Shown here: in pieces, positions 1 through 10,909 of the stretch
Numbering within the stretch: position 1 is the stretch's first letter
How the letters are laid out: every line of letters starts with the position of its first letter
Assembly (NCBI GenBank): GCA_012656075.1
Contig: JAAKBF010000076.1
Coordinates: 434,001 to 498,000 of the forward strand
DNA length: 64,000 nucleotides
From: Phytophthora hibernalis
Taxonomy: Eukaryota; Oomycota; Peronosporomycetes; Peronosporales; Peronosporaceae
Direction of reading: 5' to 3'
Program-made: the position numbers and the translations under genes
The notes under the pieces: generated by a model
Told to the model about the DNA's origin: nothing
What the model saw: only the letters and a program-made list of their open reading frames with translations
Database searches by the model: none

Positions 1-112
1 CACTTGCAGACCGTATACCGGATCATCATCCTCGTTCTGGGATTTCATCAGGGGAACCAGAACTTCATCCGGTAGCCGGGCCGTACCATGGAACAGGTCT
101 AACCGCAAAGGG

Positions 113-834
113 GTGATGGCCTGTAGGAAGGAAACTCTGATGGCCCAGCTCAACCACCACCGAGAACTCACAGCCAAGCTTCGGTCGGTGAAATATCTCC
201 ATGTGATCCGAGAGCTCAATGCAGCTGCAGACTCGTTAGCTACCGAAGCTCTCAACAGCAAGCAGTCAAGCGAGGTTTCGACCGAAACCGGGAAAATAGA
301 GCTAATCGAGCTCAACCGAATCGACGAAGTCATCTACGAGCCTTCGCCGGAGGTCGCCACGCCAACACTCGGCGACCCAGCCATCGACGAGAGAGCGTCG
401 ATCAGCTTAGCCCGGACTCGTGTGGCCTGTCAAGCACCCCGTAACAAATCTTTTTCGATTTTGTGAGGGAAGTGCCGGATTACATAACCGTCACGACCCG
501 TCGACAAGCGAGAGCACAGAAAAAGGGTGTCCGGTTTGCAAACGAGCCCTCGGTGATGGGCCAGGATGACGCAACACGACGAGACGAAGCAGATGAGGTA
601 GCCTCAGAGACTCCGAACGAAGCGGAAACCGAGCTACCAATTACCGAGGCAAGAGTCAGAGCACCAAACGCAAACGACGTCGACCCGGTAACCATTCAAG
701 AAGAGCAAAGGCGGAGGATTTCCGCTGCCCAGGACGAGGAGCTGAGTTGGGCAAACCTCAAGGCCGTTCTCCGAGGCGAGGAAGCTAGCCTGAGTTACAG
801 TATGCATGGAAAATGGCCGACAAGTTTGCGCTAA
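113..834 (+). pseudogene. Gypsy pol: RNase H C-terminus and linker to integrase
   Basis: Two overlapping frames (113-466 and 463-834) read as the end of an RNase H domain, with VKYLHVIRELNAAADSLATE at about residues 26-45, followed by a charged linker leading into the integrase. The phrase resembling 'HVxREyNAAADSLAtEAL' is typical of Phytophthora gypsy polyproteins. The frame changes at about 466 and again at about 813, so the polyprotein is interrupted. Upstream (1-112) the same domain is not readable in one frame. This is part of the same pol gene as the integrase that follows. Confidence 0.7.
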
Positions 835-2507
835 GCGAGGACGGTGTGCTGTATATTATCGGAGCGAACCGTCGGTGGACTAATGGAAACCAAGAGGAGA
901 CCAAGATGCGACTGGTGGTACCCACAACGATGATTCAGGAAGTATTACAGAGCTGCCACGACTCGTTAGAAGGTGGCCACCAAGGTATCGGTCGAACATA
1001 CCACCGAGCGAAAATGGATTATTATTGGATCGAACTGTACGCAGACGTTGAGCGGCATGTGCAGTCCTGCCCAGACTGCAGCTCGAGCAAAAGTCGACCG
1101 CAGTTCAGAGGGTACTCTCCTGGGAATGTGCTAGTCGAGAGATCATTCCAGCTGGTGTCGATGGATTTCGTCATTCCATTGCCGAAATCTCGGCGAGGGA
1201 ATACCGCGCTGTTACTGTTTCAATGCTCGTTCACAGGATTCGTCATGGGGAAGGCCATGTCAGATACCACCGCATTAACAGTCGCTCAAGCGTTCGAAGA
1301 GTGTGTCTACCGAAGGTTTGGGGCTCCAACGATGATTCGCCATGATCGAGACCCTCGGTTCATGAGTGAGGTTTTCCAAGCATTCGCTGAGATCATGCAA
1401 TCTCGGTCGAGGGCCACGTTGGGTTATCGTCCGCAAGCAAACGGGCAGCAAGAACGATCAGTCAAGACCGTGATGCAGTCGGTGCGAGTGTATGCAGAAG
1501 ACCCGTTGCAACAAGACTGGGACGAGATCGCCGAACGACTTGTCTTCGCTGTCAACAACTCTCAGGACGGCACTCGAAAGGATACTCCGTTCTACCTCGT
1601 TCATGGGTGGGATGCTCGGTCTACGCTGCGAGCAATGTCGTCGTCGCTAAAACGAGGATCCCGAGGGAAAACCGATGCACTAGAATGGCGCCGAGAAGTG
1701 AACCGGCAACAAGAAATCGCATGGAAAATGGCGATGGCTCGGAGAGCCCGCGAACACAACGAGTCGCTTAACCGACGTGAAGCAGCAGCAGTACCGATGA
1801 TTCCAGCGAATGACAGCGAGAACATAGTAGCACCGAATCGCGACGGGTCAGAGGTACTATTGGATGCCGAAAGGCAGGGGACAACGACGGAAACCGACGG
1901 GAACGAAACCTCGGACACCGGGCAGGCAGAGACTGGGGCATCTCCCGAAGCTACTGAAGAAGCACCGACGTCTCTATTCAAGCCTGGGAGCAGGGTGTGG
2001 CTCTACATGGAGCGCATGAAACCAGGATTGACCAAGAAGCTAGCACACCGATGGCACGGGCCATTCCGGATCAAGAAGAAGGTTGAAGAGTTCGTATATG
2101 AACTAGAGCTGCCGGATCAGAGTGGTTATCGGTTCTACCCAGTTGTGCATGTCTCGCGGCTCAAGGCGGTGAACGAATATGGCAACCGACCGAGGAGTCG
2201 GCTGACAGCTGAGGTGACCGAGGATATGAGGATTGATTTTGACGAGGAGCTCTTACCGGAAGATAGCTGGGAGCCTGATAGAGTGGCAGGCGAATATGAA
2301 GTAGAGGCTATTCTGGACGACCGATTACCGCTAAGAACGAGCACCAATCGCGCGATCAGAGAGTTCAAGGTGAAGTGGATCGGCCACGTCGAGCCTACCT
2401 GGGAACCAGCATCGAACTTGTCGTGCGGCGGGTTGCTCTACGACTATCTGCGGGCTCGACGCAGCGAGCGACGACTCCAAATGGTTCAGGTGGCCGACGA
2501 GGACTAG
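813..2507 (+). CDS. Gypsy integrase with C-terminal chromodomain
   Basis: Reads 564 codons from an in-frame ATG that is only an internal Met of the polyprotein. An HHCC zinc-binding region lies near residues 45-90 (CHDSLEGGHQG, then CPDC). The catalytic core carries the D, D, E triad: SMDF, then HDRDPRF, then QQERS about 36 residues later. An SH3-like segment (GSRVWLYMERM, HRWHGPFRI, HVSRLKAV) follows at about 390-455, and a chromodomain (YEVEAILDDR, FKVKWIG, TWEPASNL) at about 490-550. The enzyme would insert cDNA copies, and the chromodomain would target chromatin. The integrase frame is open throughout, suggesting recent activity. A glutamate/threonine-rich spacer lies between core and SH3 segment. 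Confidence 0.92.
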   Translation: MADKFALSEDGVLYIIGANRRWTNGNQEETKMRLVVPTTMIQEVLQSCHDSLEGGHQGIGRTYHRAKMDYYWIELYADVERHVQSCPDCSSSKSRPQFRGYSPGNVLVERSFQLVSMDFVIPLPKSRRGNTALLLFQCSFTGFVMGKAMSDTTALTVAQAFEECVYRRFGAPTMIRHDRDPRFMSEVFQAFAEIMQSRSRATLGYRPQANGQQERSVKTVMQSVRVYAEDPLQQDWDEIAERLVFAVNNSQDGTRKDTPFYLVHGWDARSTLRAMSSSLKRGSRGKTDALEWRREVNRQQEIAWKMAMARRAREHNESLNRREAAAVPMIPANDSENIVAPNRDGSEVLLDAERQGTTTETDGNETSDTGQAETGASPEATEEAPTSLFKPGSRVWLYMERMKPGLTKKLAHRWHGPFRIKKKVEEFVYELELPDQSGYRFYPVVHVSRLKAVNEYGNRPRSRLTAEVTEDMRIDFDEELLPEDSWEPDRVAGEYEVEAILDDRLPLRTSTNRAIREFKVKWIGHVEPTWEPASNLSCGGLLYDYLRARRSERRLQMVQVADED

Positions 2508-2874
2508 GCCGGATCGCTACCGAGGATTGAACTGCCTGCGAGGTTGGTACAGCCCGTGGGAGCAGACGAAAATGATACTGTACCAGAATGGAAGTCACTG
2601 ACCACTGAGCGACCAAGTCTCCTCGGAGGCTCGGTTTGTGACAGCGAAGTGACGAGATGAACTGCCTGCGGGGATTATGCGGCCCGTAGCGTCAGATGAA
2701 GATGACTACCGCATTAAACTGCATATGTGTATATGATGTGAACGAACTCGAAATGGATTTGGATTAAGTGGAACGGTAACGAACCACGGTGCTCGGACAA
2801 CGTGAGATTAGCAAGAGGGATGAACGACGAAGCACAACAGTGCAAGACCGAGGTTTAGATGTCGGTGGAGGAAG
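2508..2874. other. Gypsy spacer between pol and antisense gene
   Basis: No gene is seen. This is the stretch between the stop of the integrase and the end of the antisense coding region, and it would hold the 3' UTR of both. It contains two copies of a short phrase resembling 'gaactgcctgcg-gg' (about 2528 and 2659), each followed by a 'cccgt-g' stretch, suggesting a local duplication. Confidence 0.5.
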
Positions 2875-5800
2875 CTAAATCAGCCAACACGTCCAGGTTC
2901 GACGTCTGGCCAGGCACAGACCCGCCGGAGGATGTTGGAGTAGTAGCAGGGGCAGCGGAGTCCTCGGCTTAAACTTCATCCTTACCTTCATCATCCGTTG
3001 GCCCTGGGGAACAACAACCGAAGCCTGAGGAACCCACGGAGCCACGATCGAACTTGGAGCCAAGGACGAGTCCACCACAATACCTGAAATCACCTCCGCC
3101 TCGGTCATGCCACGAGGCACGAATAGCGGCACCGGAGGATTGCACGGCGCGAAAGTAGTGTTGAAATGGTGACTGGAGGGCGCGTCCGCCCAACAGTTCC
3201 GCCATAGCTGACGAGCATCCAGGGTCGCGAGCTCGCCGATCCAATCCTCGGATATCGGGGCCCACTCAATCACCTCGAACGAGTATTGGAGATAACTGGG
3301 TTCCAACAAGAACTCGGTCGGAGCTTTACGAGGTTTGCCAGTACGCTCGACGCACCACTCCCAACAGCGATACACCATCTGCTGACGCAACCGATCCGCT
3401 CGGAGGTTCCTAGCCTTGTTGTACTCTGCCCATGCCGCTCGTAATGAGGTGACCGAGGGGTCATCACCGAGCCTCTGAGCCATGCTCCGGAGGAAAGCTT
3501 CAACAGCCGAGACTTGGACCCAGTGACGTCATTCCCATAAGGCCAGACCGAGGTCTGCTTTCTCGGTTCGGTCGGTGGACACGCCCTGGAATTGACGCCA
3601 CATCTTGACGAATCGAGCTAATCCTGTGGCACGCGTCGAAATTTTTGAACCCGGAGGGTGGCGAAACAGCACGGGTTCTCCAGCTACTTCGAGCGCACTT
3701 GCTGCCACGGGTGATTAGGATTAACCCAATCTGCCATGACTTGGATGCCAGCCACCGAGCACGGGGACTCAACACTGCGAGCAATGGGTGGAGTCAGGCT
3801 GCTGTTGTGGATTTGACACCAAGCCTCTTGGGCACCCGGAGCAGTGAATCCAGGCAGTAGGTACAGGCCAGCCATCAGGGCGAGGCGCTGTGACGGTGTC
3901 CCGGGCGCAGCAGGCACTGCCGGCGCGAATGTACTTGGGTCGGTTCCAGGAACCGTGGAAAGCGTAGCCGTCACTTGGGTATGCGACCGTCGGAGACCCG
4001 ATCGAGACCTCAATGTATGCCCTTGGGGGCAGCCGCTGGGGAAGTTGAACCATCGATAGGCCCTGCAATCGAGCCAGCAGGGGAGGATGGCACTACGATA
4101 GCAGGAACCGGAGTAGGCACCGCCACCGAGGTCACGGGCGTCGTGACCGAGGAGTTGGTCGGTACTCCACCCGACGACGGTGGAGACGCGGAGACCAGCT
4201 GCGGTACAGGAATAGACGGCACGCTCGGTGGAGTCTGGGTAAGCGGTGTCGAGACCGACGGAGTCGGCGGAGTCACGACCGAGGCCGTCTGCGACGACAC
4301 TGGTGTCGCCGAAGTTTTGGGCGGAGCTGGAACAGTAGGCGACCCCGAGGTCGGAGAGGACTCGGACGATGAAGGGGAGCCAATGATGAAGTAATCGGAC
4401 GCCTCCAGAGCCTCCAGTTCCCTCTGGGATCGCAAAGTAGCCAATACCGGACGCGCCGCGGGTGGGCCGACCATCACGACGAGCCGGCGAAGTGACAGCT
4501 GAGGAAAACGATCCGATAAGCGAGGATCGTGTCCGTCCGAGGATCGGTATCTACCTCATCGCCCGACAAGTCAATGACTTCGGCCGGGGTCGATGGCACC
4601 GAGGGTCCGGAGGCCGGTGGAGATCCAGGCGGAGGGCTCGGTGGAGATCCAGGCGGAGGACTCGGTGGAGACCCTGCAGGAGGCGATGGCGTAGGCGACT
4701 CCGGCGATGAACTGACTGAGGAGCTCGGTGGCGATCCCGCAGGAAGCCCAGACGCCTGGAGAGGTGATGGAGTACTGACCGAAGGTTTGGGCGTGTGTCC
4801 GCGAGCTAAGGCAACCAAACTCTTACGAAGTGAACGACCCAACCGCTTGCTAGCCGGAAGGGTCGACTTTGGCGGCCCCGATGGAGCATGTGGAGGATGC
4901 GTCGGCGTCGCCTGCGGCGACAGAGCTTGGGATGCGTGCTGCCGGAGACGCTTGCGCCGATTCCTTCGACGCTGGAATACCGACGGAATGAGCGGCAGGT
5001 CGTCCGAATCCTCGGAGGCATTCCCCGCAGTCGACGCTGCCTGCGCTGGAGGCTTGGACCCCGGCTCCGAGGCCTTGGGCTCTTGGTCGTCGTCCTCCGA
5101 GCTCTCCGAAGACTTTCTACGACCACGTTTCGATGTGATGCTCGGAGGAGAAAGTCCGAGCAACTCCCAGTCGATGTTATCCGCAGTGATACCTGAATAA
5201 GGGTAAAAAGAACTTAGAAGACTGAAGGTGCAGGAAGAAATGATAAGAGACAGTGGAACGTACCAGCAGAAGCAAGCACCAACGTGTCGACATCGAGCTC
5301 GTGGAGAGCAGCGTGGCAACGCAGAATAGAGTTCGCCCGCTTCAAGCTCGCGACCTGAGATTCGAGAGCTTGGCCCTGTGGAGAAACGGCACCGTCCGAG
5401 GCTTGGTCGGAAGCCTCGAGAGCAGCCCGATGTTTAGCCACTTGCTCGGTATACGCCAACATGCCTGCCTTGAAACGCTCACGATCCTGGTGGAGGAGTC
5501 GCTGCGTCGACGACGCCGAAGCCTCGGCCGTGGTCGCGCGAGCCGCCCAGAGTCCCACAATGTGGTCATGGTCGGCGATGACAGTGTTGGCTTGGCGCAG
5601 TTGTGCAACCACCTGTTCATGCTCGTCCTTCAGAGGGATGTACGACTGACGGAGGCTATCCAGAGAGTCACGAGTACGACTCTCGTCGCTGGTGGCTTGC
5701 ATGCTGAAACGCTCGAACTGCTCGAGTTCTCGCGTCTCTGCATGGAGACCGTCCTCGGTGTCGGCAAGTCGAGCTCTGCCACCTCGTTACGCAGGTCGAC

Positions 5801-6437
5801 GATGAGCTCAGCCTCACCCGGTGGAAGTTGGGCGGGAGCCACAGCGGCATTCAGCACCTCACCGAGGTCTGTGGCTTGCTCCATCCGGCTGTCAAGCGAC
5901 GAATCGATTCGCCGAGGACGCTGACGAGCCACACCAACCACGAGCTGACCCAATTGGAGGAGACGCTGCTCGACTGGAGCAGATACCGAAGGCTCGGTCG
6001 AAGCAACGGGAGTAGGAGTGACGCCGGATGTGTCGGTCTGACACCCTACCGAGACAAGACGAGTGTCTCGAGCGTCCAAGGGTCCGGAGACCGCCGCGGG
6101 TGTGCCGTGAAGCAGGAATTCCTGGACTGGCGAGGCGTCGGTTGATGAAGGAGGCGTAGGAAGTGGCGAACCTCGGTTGCACCGCCGTCAGCCGGCGGAG
6201 GACCATCGGGACGTTGTGGAGTAGGCACCGAAGACTCGGCAGTGCTAGGGGCGTCTGCAGGAGCATCGGCAGGCTCTGGTGATCGCACCTGTGGTATTGA
6301 AGGAGATGGAACGAAGGGTCAGGAAGAGTGCAAGATGTCGAGGTGATGAAGGTGGAACAGCCTACCTCATCATTCGGAGCGATGGCACGGAGAGCTGCCG
6401 CGGTGGCGTCGCTGAGAAGACGCGACGGATGGACCAT
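2875..6437 (-). pseudogene. Antisense, spliced gene carried by the gypsy element
   Basis: Reading - strand from about 6437 to 2875 gives one long protein-like sequence spread over several frames. It has a Ser/Pro/Ala-rich start, then a helical, coiled-coil-like region (5702-5264: LRQSYIPLKDEHEQVVAQLR and onward). A canonical intron follows (5263-5193, GTACGT...TTCAG, 71 nt) whose removal joins the frames exactly (ASA-G-ITADNIDWELLG). Next come an acidic and basic linker, a low-complexity region with PPPGSPPS-type repeats (about 4600-4740), another Ser/Thr/Pro stretch (4477-4010), and a more ordered C-terminal domain (LARFVKMWRQF, then 3483-2875 with RCWEWCVERTG, QLWRNCWADAP). Apparent one-base gaps at about 6080, 4480, 4020 and 3500-3660 break the frame. 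I do not recognise a family. It could be a gag-like or accessory protein. It is not the pol strand. Confidence 0.6.
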
Positions 6438-6566
6438 GGTGCGAAGATGCGAGGCGCCACGACGCGCACTACTTGTGGAAGCTTGCGTTGAGGCGGGGGC
6501 AGTTGAGGTGTTGGTTTTGGGGACGCTCGGTCGCCAGTCGGCAAGGTTGCCCTTGCTGAAGGAAAG

Positions 6567-7356
6567 TGACCGGCGTGCCCTGATTGGCGGATTATATTTC
6601 CCGCGCCACAGTGACCACGATAGTTGAGTGATCGAGGCCTCGGTCGGGTATAATAAACTCCCGGCCGAGGGTACGAACCCTCGTTTGTACCCATTTCAGT
6701 TTCGTACCTTCGGTCTTATAGATCCGAGTACAGCATCACATACGAGGATCGTTTCACACTGGATATTTGTATTTAGATATAGGCCTAGCTATAGGATTGA
6801 CTACAGAGACTCTCAGAGCCATAGATGAGCAGAAATAAATCAGCAGTCTTCCCCCAAGTCACCAAGGATCAAGTCCGTCTTCGGTAAGTCTAGCTAGCTT
6901 ATCTTATGGTCTCGATACGCTCGGCTTGTGGGATACTGGTCGGCGAGCCTAAGGTACATTGAACCGAGGGTTTGCTGCTGGTCAGTCCAAGAGATTAGAG
7001 TGGCCGAGTGTTGGGAGCGACGAGGAGCGTCGTTCACCGTATATTATAGTGGAACCGAGTGTTCCATATATATTTTACTACCCGCCGAGGTTTTACCTCG
7101 GAAAACCCGTATTAGGCTTGACAGCCGGTACCCTTCCTTCTGAGGGACTGCGGGGGTTCGCGCGAAAGCGCAATATTGCATACTAGCCCTCGCTCGTGGC
7201 TAGTGGTGCAGGTTATTGGGTTGGCCTAATACAACCTAGGTGTCCAGAGGGTTCACATCCAACCCGGCGTAAGGGATCGTTCCTGGTCTTCAGGTTTGAT
7301 CCAACGCTCGTTGCTCTGACAAGAAGAAGCGAGTGTTGTTGGTGGGGCTCATACCA
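6567..7356 (+). repeat. Probable 3' LTR of the gypsy element
   Basis: Non-coding stretch following the purine tract GCTGAAGGAAAG. It would start TGACCGG and end CATACCA, giving TG...CA ends and about 790 bp. It contains a possible TATA-like run (TATATATTTTACTA, about 7069-7082) and an A-rich signal (AGAAATAAATC, about 6831). The bases just after it (TTTGGTAGTGAG) could be a primer-binding site, which would mean an internal region follows, or simply flank. The boundaries are inferred from signals, not from a second copy. Confidence 0.45.
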
Positions 7357-7555
7357 TTTGGTAGTGAGAATTTCTGCGTGATCCTACACGACAGTACAGT
7401 TGGCAAGCAGCTTGGACTACCGCTACCAGCTCTGCGCAGTTGCTCTACTCGCACATCCTTCCCGTCTTTTCCAGGATTCCACTCCACATCTCTGTAGCAC
7501 CCCTGCTTGTCGTAGCGATAGTGGCACTTGCGCCTCGTCTAGCGCATTTTGACTG

Positions 7556-8640
7556 CTGTTGCTCGGCAAGCCGCAGTAGCTGCCGCCAGCGTCTCCGCCT
7601 GCTGTTCATGCCGTTGCAGCCGACGGGTACGCCGTGCCACTCGAAATCTCTTGGCTTCCTTCACTGCTCGCTCTCATCTCTCGCAGCGTGTCTTTATCCT
7701 CGAGCTCCGTGAGAACACTGTTCCAGAAGCAGCTTCAAGTTTTTCACCACGGCCACCGCTACTTGCGCTGTTCCACTGTTCCAGAAGCAGCTTTAAGTTT
7801 CTTCACCACGGTCACCGCTACTTGCGCTTCCCGGCGCTTGTAGTCGCGCCGTTCCTGGTCTTCTTGGCCACGCAGGTCTTCCATCAGCTTTCGTACAGCA
7901 ACACGGAGTACCTTGGCCCGTTCTTCGTGTCGCTCACGCACTTCTGCTGCCAGTACGCCATAAACCATTGCCACAGCACCTTCCGCTTTGCGTTTTCTTC
8001 GCTTGGCCGCCGTCGTACGCCCTCCTCTCATCATGTCAGCTCGTCGGGCAACTCTTGCAGGCAACACATCCTCTCGCGAGCCGCTGGCGGTGCGCGCGTC
8101 GCCGTCGTGGTGGACCTGTGCTCGGCAGTCGGAGACGCGACCGCGTACGCGACCGCCTCTCCGTTCTTCATCTCGTCTGCGGCGGCGTTTACTTCGCCGT
8201 TCGCCTTCTCCTCTATACCTTCGACAGAAATGCTTGTGTGTCGCTCGCGCAGCAACCTCGCCACCTACACTTCGCCATCGCTGCTGCAATCGCTCTTCTC
8301 CTGGATTAAACGGCCTACGCCTCTATTTTTCCCCTTGGTTGAACTACCCTCGGTTGGAGAGAGCACAACATCGCTCTGGCCCTCACATGCAGCTTCCATC
8401 ATTCTTGGCCAGCTCCTATTTCGTTTCTCGCGCCTCTTCTCCGCCGGTGTCTTGCTCTCCTTGTCTCCATCGAGGAATCCTTCGGTTGCGAACAGCAGAG
8501 CCCCTCCTCTACTGCCGCTACGCATTTCCCGCGACTGGAGGTGGTGCTGTTGGCGCTGCACCTCCTCCAGCATCCATGCTAGCGCTCGCTGCAACTGGCG
8601 TTGGCAGTTGTGCCACCAGTGATGCCTCGTCGACAATACG
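7556..8640 (-). pseudogene. Basic coiled-coil segment, likely gag C-terminus or linker
   Basis: Several - strand frames in succession (8636-8265, 8289-7759, about 7680-7556) give Arg/Lys/Glu/Ala-rich sequence with helical character (RLQRHEQQAETLAAATAA near 7620-7570; VRKLMEDLRGQEDQERRD near 7880). They follow directly on the glycine/arginine-rich gag tail. No protease or reverse transcriptase motif is seen. Frame changes at about 8280 and 7690 indicate decay or missing bases. I do not recognise a specific family. Confidence 0.4.
7720..7835. repeat. 58-bp tandem duplication
   Basis: The unit starting GTTCCAGAAGCAGCTT occurs at 7720 and again at 7778, about 90% identical, within the coiled-coil segment. 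The length of 58 is not a multiple of three, so the duplication itself changes the reading frame. Confidence 0.85.
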
Positions 8641-10909
8641 CCACCTGCACTCCTTCCACCAGTGGCACAGTAGCCACAGTAGGTCTCCGCCTTGAGCTGC
8701 GAGACTGCGCGCCCGGAAGCCCGTAGTTCTCCGGTCCACCGGCGCCACCGCGTCCGCCTCTGCCTCGTCCGAAGCCATGTCCACCACCAGGTCCTCTGCC
8801 TCTGAATCTGCCGCCGCCTTGCCCACTGCTGTCATTTCCGCTGTAGCCACCGCCATAACCGCCTTGGTTCGGCCATGCCTGGCCTTGGTTGTTGTCTGCC
8901 GGTGGCCGGTTGCTGAGTGGTGGCTCGACGTGCTCTCCTTTCACCTCCAGCGTCATGGCCACTTTGGCTTTGCTGGACGCTGCCTTTCCGTTATCGTCGC
9001 GCCCTAACCCTGCCACTTGCATTAGTGCTTGAAGGGCAACCAATGAGAGTGGGTATTTCTGGGCTGTTTTAGACAATCCGCCGATCGCTTTGCCCTCTAT
9101 GTCGAAACAGGGTGGAGAATCATCACTGCCGTCAAAAACAATCTAAGCTTCTTCCAATCCATCCGGCTGCCGTCAGTGACTTTATCTTCACTGGCTGGAC
9201 GTCGTCTTCCGCACCGTATTCTCGGTCGTCCCGGTAGCACCTCTTTGTTACCCGCCAGTCCGTGACCTTGAAGACCTCGCCGAACTCTCCGCACTTGTCT
9301 TCTGCGAACTGTACGGCTTCGTCGAGCGTCGCCGGATCGTAGGTGCGTACTTGCGTTGCTGTTGTATCGTGATTGATCCCGTTGATGAACGCCTCTACGT
9401 ATGACTCCACAGGCACGCGCTTACCGAAGCCGATCCTGGTCAAGACCGACGCGAAGTCCGTCAATCGTTCTCTGGGTTGCTGAACGCGTGCCGTGAGTCG
9501 CTGCTGGATGCGGAACAGGTTATCCCTGCGCCCGTACTTCTTTCTCATCATCTTATTCAGGTACGTCAAGTTCTAGTCGCTCTCACACATGTTCTCGGAC
9601 AGCGTTATCAACCATTTGCTTGCGCTGTCTTTTAAATATGCTGTATCCCCGTAGTACAATTCAGTCGGCGTCCAAGTGTCGCGACCTAGACCCGCTTGCC
9701 GCTCGACCTCTTGGGGTATCGTCGCGGTCCACGCCTCCACGGACGCACCGGACGTCCTCAAGGTTTAGCCTCTTCATTTTGTGGCATCGCTGTCGTTCAG
9801 GAGCCGCTGCAGGAGGGGCCTGGATCACCACCGACTGTGGTGTTGCAGCCACTGGCGGCTGAAGCATGAACCGTTTCATCATCGAGCGTTGGTCAGGAAC
9901 GATCACCAAATTTCCCATCGTGCCACTCATCGGTACTGTGAACGCATTCGGCGCCGTAGCCCATGCCTGCCCGATGTTCAGCATGCCCTGCGCCACGTTG
10001 TCGATCGGATCATCGATCGCCGTCGCCTTGTTCACTGCCTGATCAACCGGCAGAGGTACCGGATCCTGCTTCACCAGTATCCTCGTCGTCTTGTCCAAGT
10101 TCCGGTAGAACTGCGAAAGCAACGTTCGCTCACTCACGTGGTTCTGACCGGTCAAGTCTCGTAATTCATCCCGCCGCCATCGCCTGGTCGGGTCGCTCGT
10201 CATACCTTCTCATCAGCGCCGTCTTCGGCCGCGTCCAAGTTTTTTTCATATTCAGTAGCTCTTGGTCCATTTGGACCCACCAGTCAGCTGGAGATTATTC
10301 CCACGATAAAAATAAAGCTCATTGTTCGTCAAATCGCCACACCCGGAGATACGTGGACCTTCCACCGCCAAGTCGACCTTCGCGATCCAGGTGGAGACCG
10401 AGACCGTCGGGAGGGCTTGTAGAGCGTCATCTCCAAGTCCTTCGCGTTCTTGCAATGATTCCGGCGTCGTGTCGTCCCATGCCTTCGTCCACTCCGTCGT
10501 CCACGATCTCCGACCCACCCATCGTCGCTTCTGCTTCAGTCACTGCTTCCGCTACCGCCATCCGGTGACGGAGGTCGCCGCGATGCCCGTGCTCCTGGTG
10601 TCGTCGTCGTTCGCCCAGCTCCAGCGTCCGTCGTTCTCGCTGCCGCCGCCGTCGTCGTTCGTCTGCTTGTCGTCGTAGGCGCCGGCAGGGCAGAAACGAC
10701 GGCCACGACTGGGACGACGACACCGTCAGGACGAGCGGCAGAAGCAACCGTGGTACCTCTGCCAGGACAGCGGAACTAGCAGCTCGACCGATACCGAGGA
10801 CGATCATGGTCGGCTGCATGCCGTCCGCGCGCGCCTCCAACCGTGTCATCGTTGACATCATCATGTGGATTGTGTAAACCAAACCCACCATCTCGGCACT
10901 CGTTGTCAC
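8579..10909 (-). pseudogene. Retrotransposon gag-like gene, broken
   Basis: The - strand reads through several frames as a gypsy gag. The N-terminal part (10909-10427) contains an Arg-rich helix. Then come STWIAKVDLAVEG (about 10390), a capsid-like region (10203-9661, DPVPLPVDQAVNKATAIDD) and the typical retrotransposon gag helices (9569-9132: RKKYGRRDNLFRIQQRLTAR, QQPRERLTDFASVLTRIGF, PVESYVEAFINGI). A glycine/arginine-rich tail (9076-8579: GGGRFRGRGPGGGHGFGRGR) follows, with scattered Cys that may be the remains of a zinc knuckle. Gag would package the element RNA. At least four frame changes and one stop make it non-functional as assembled. Confidence 0.7.

Larger units (their letters stand above)
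1..7356 (+). mobile_element. Ty3/gypsy LTR retrotransposon, 3' part, with antisense gene
   Basis: From left to right this holds the end of an RNase H region, an integrase with chromodomain (to 2507), about 370 bp of non-coding DNA, a long antisense coding region (6437 down to 2875) and a probable 3' LTR (about 6567-7356). Gag, protease and reverse transcriptase lie outside the window or are lost. The order RNase H then integrase then chromodomain is that of chromovirus-type gypsy elements. A purine-rich stretch (about 6557-6566) precedes the proposed LTR. The element boundaries are inferred, because the matching 5' LTR is not in view. Confidence 0.8.

Noticed and set aside
3975..4710. Gly/Val-rich + strand frames
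   Set aside because: They are the complement of the Pro/Ser/Thr-rich antisense gene; the intron and ordered domains support the - strand.
4529..5200. 223-codon + strand frame with GGDPGGGLGGDP repeats
   Set aside because: Shadow of the PPPGSPPS repeats on the - strand; not an independent protein.
7549..8622. 357-codon + strand open frame
   Set aside because: Composition-driven (CG-rich, Ser/Pro/Arg), overlaps the better-supported - strand coiled coil and has no domain.
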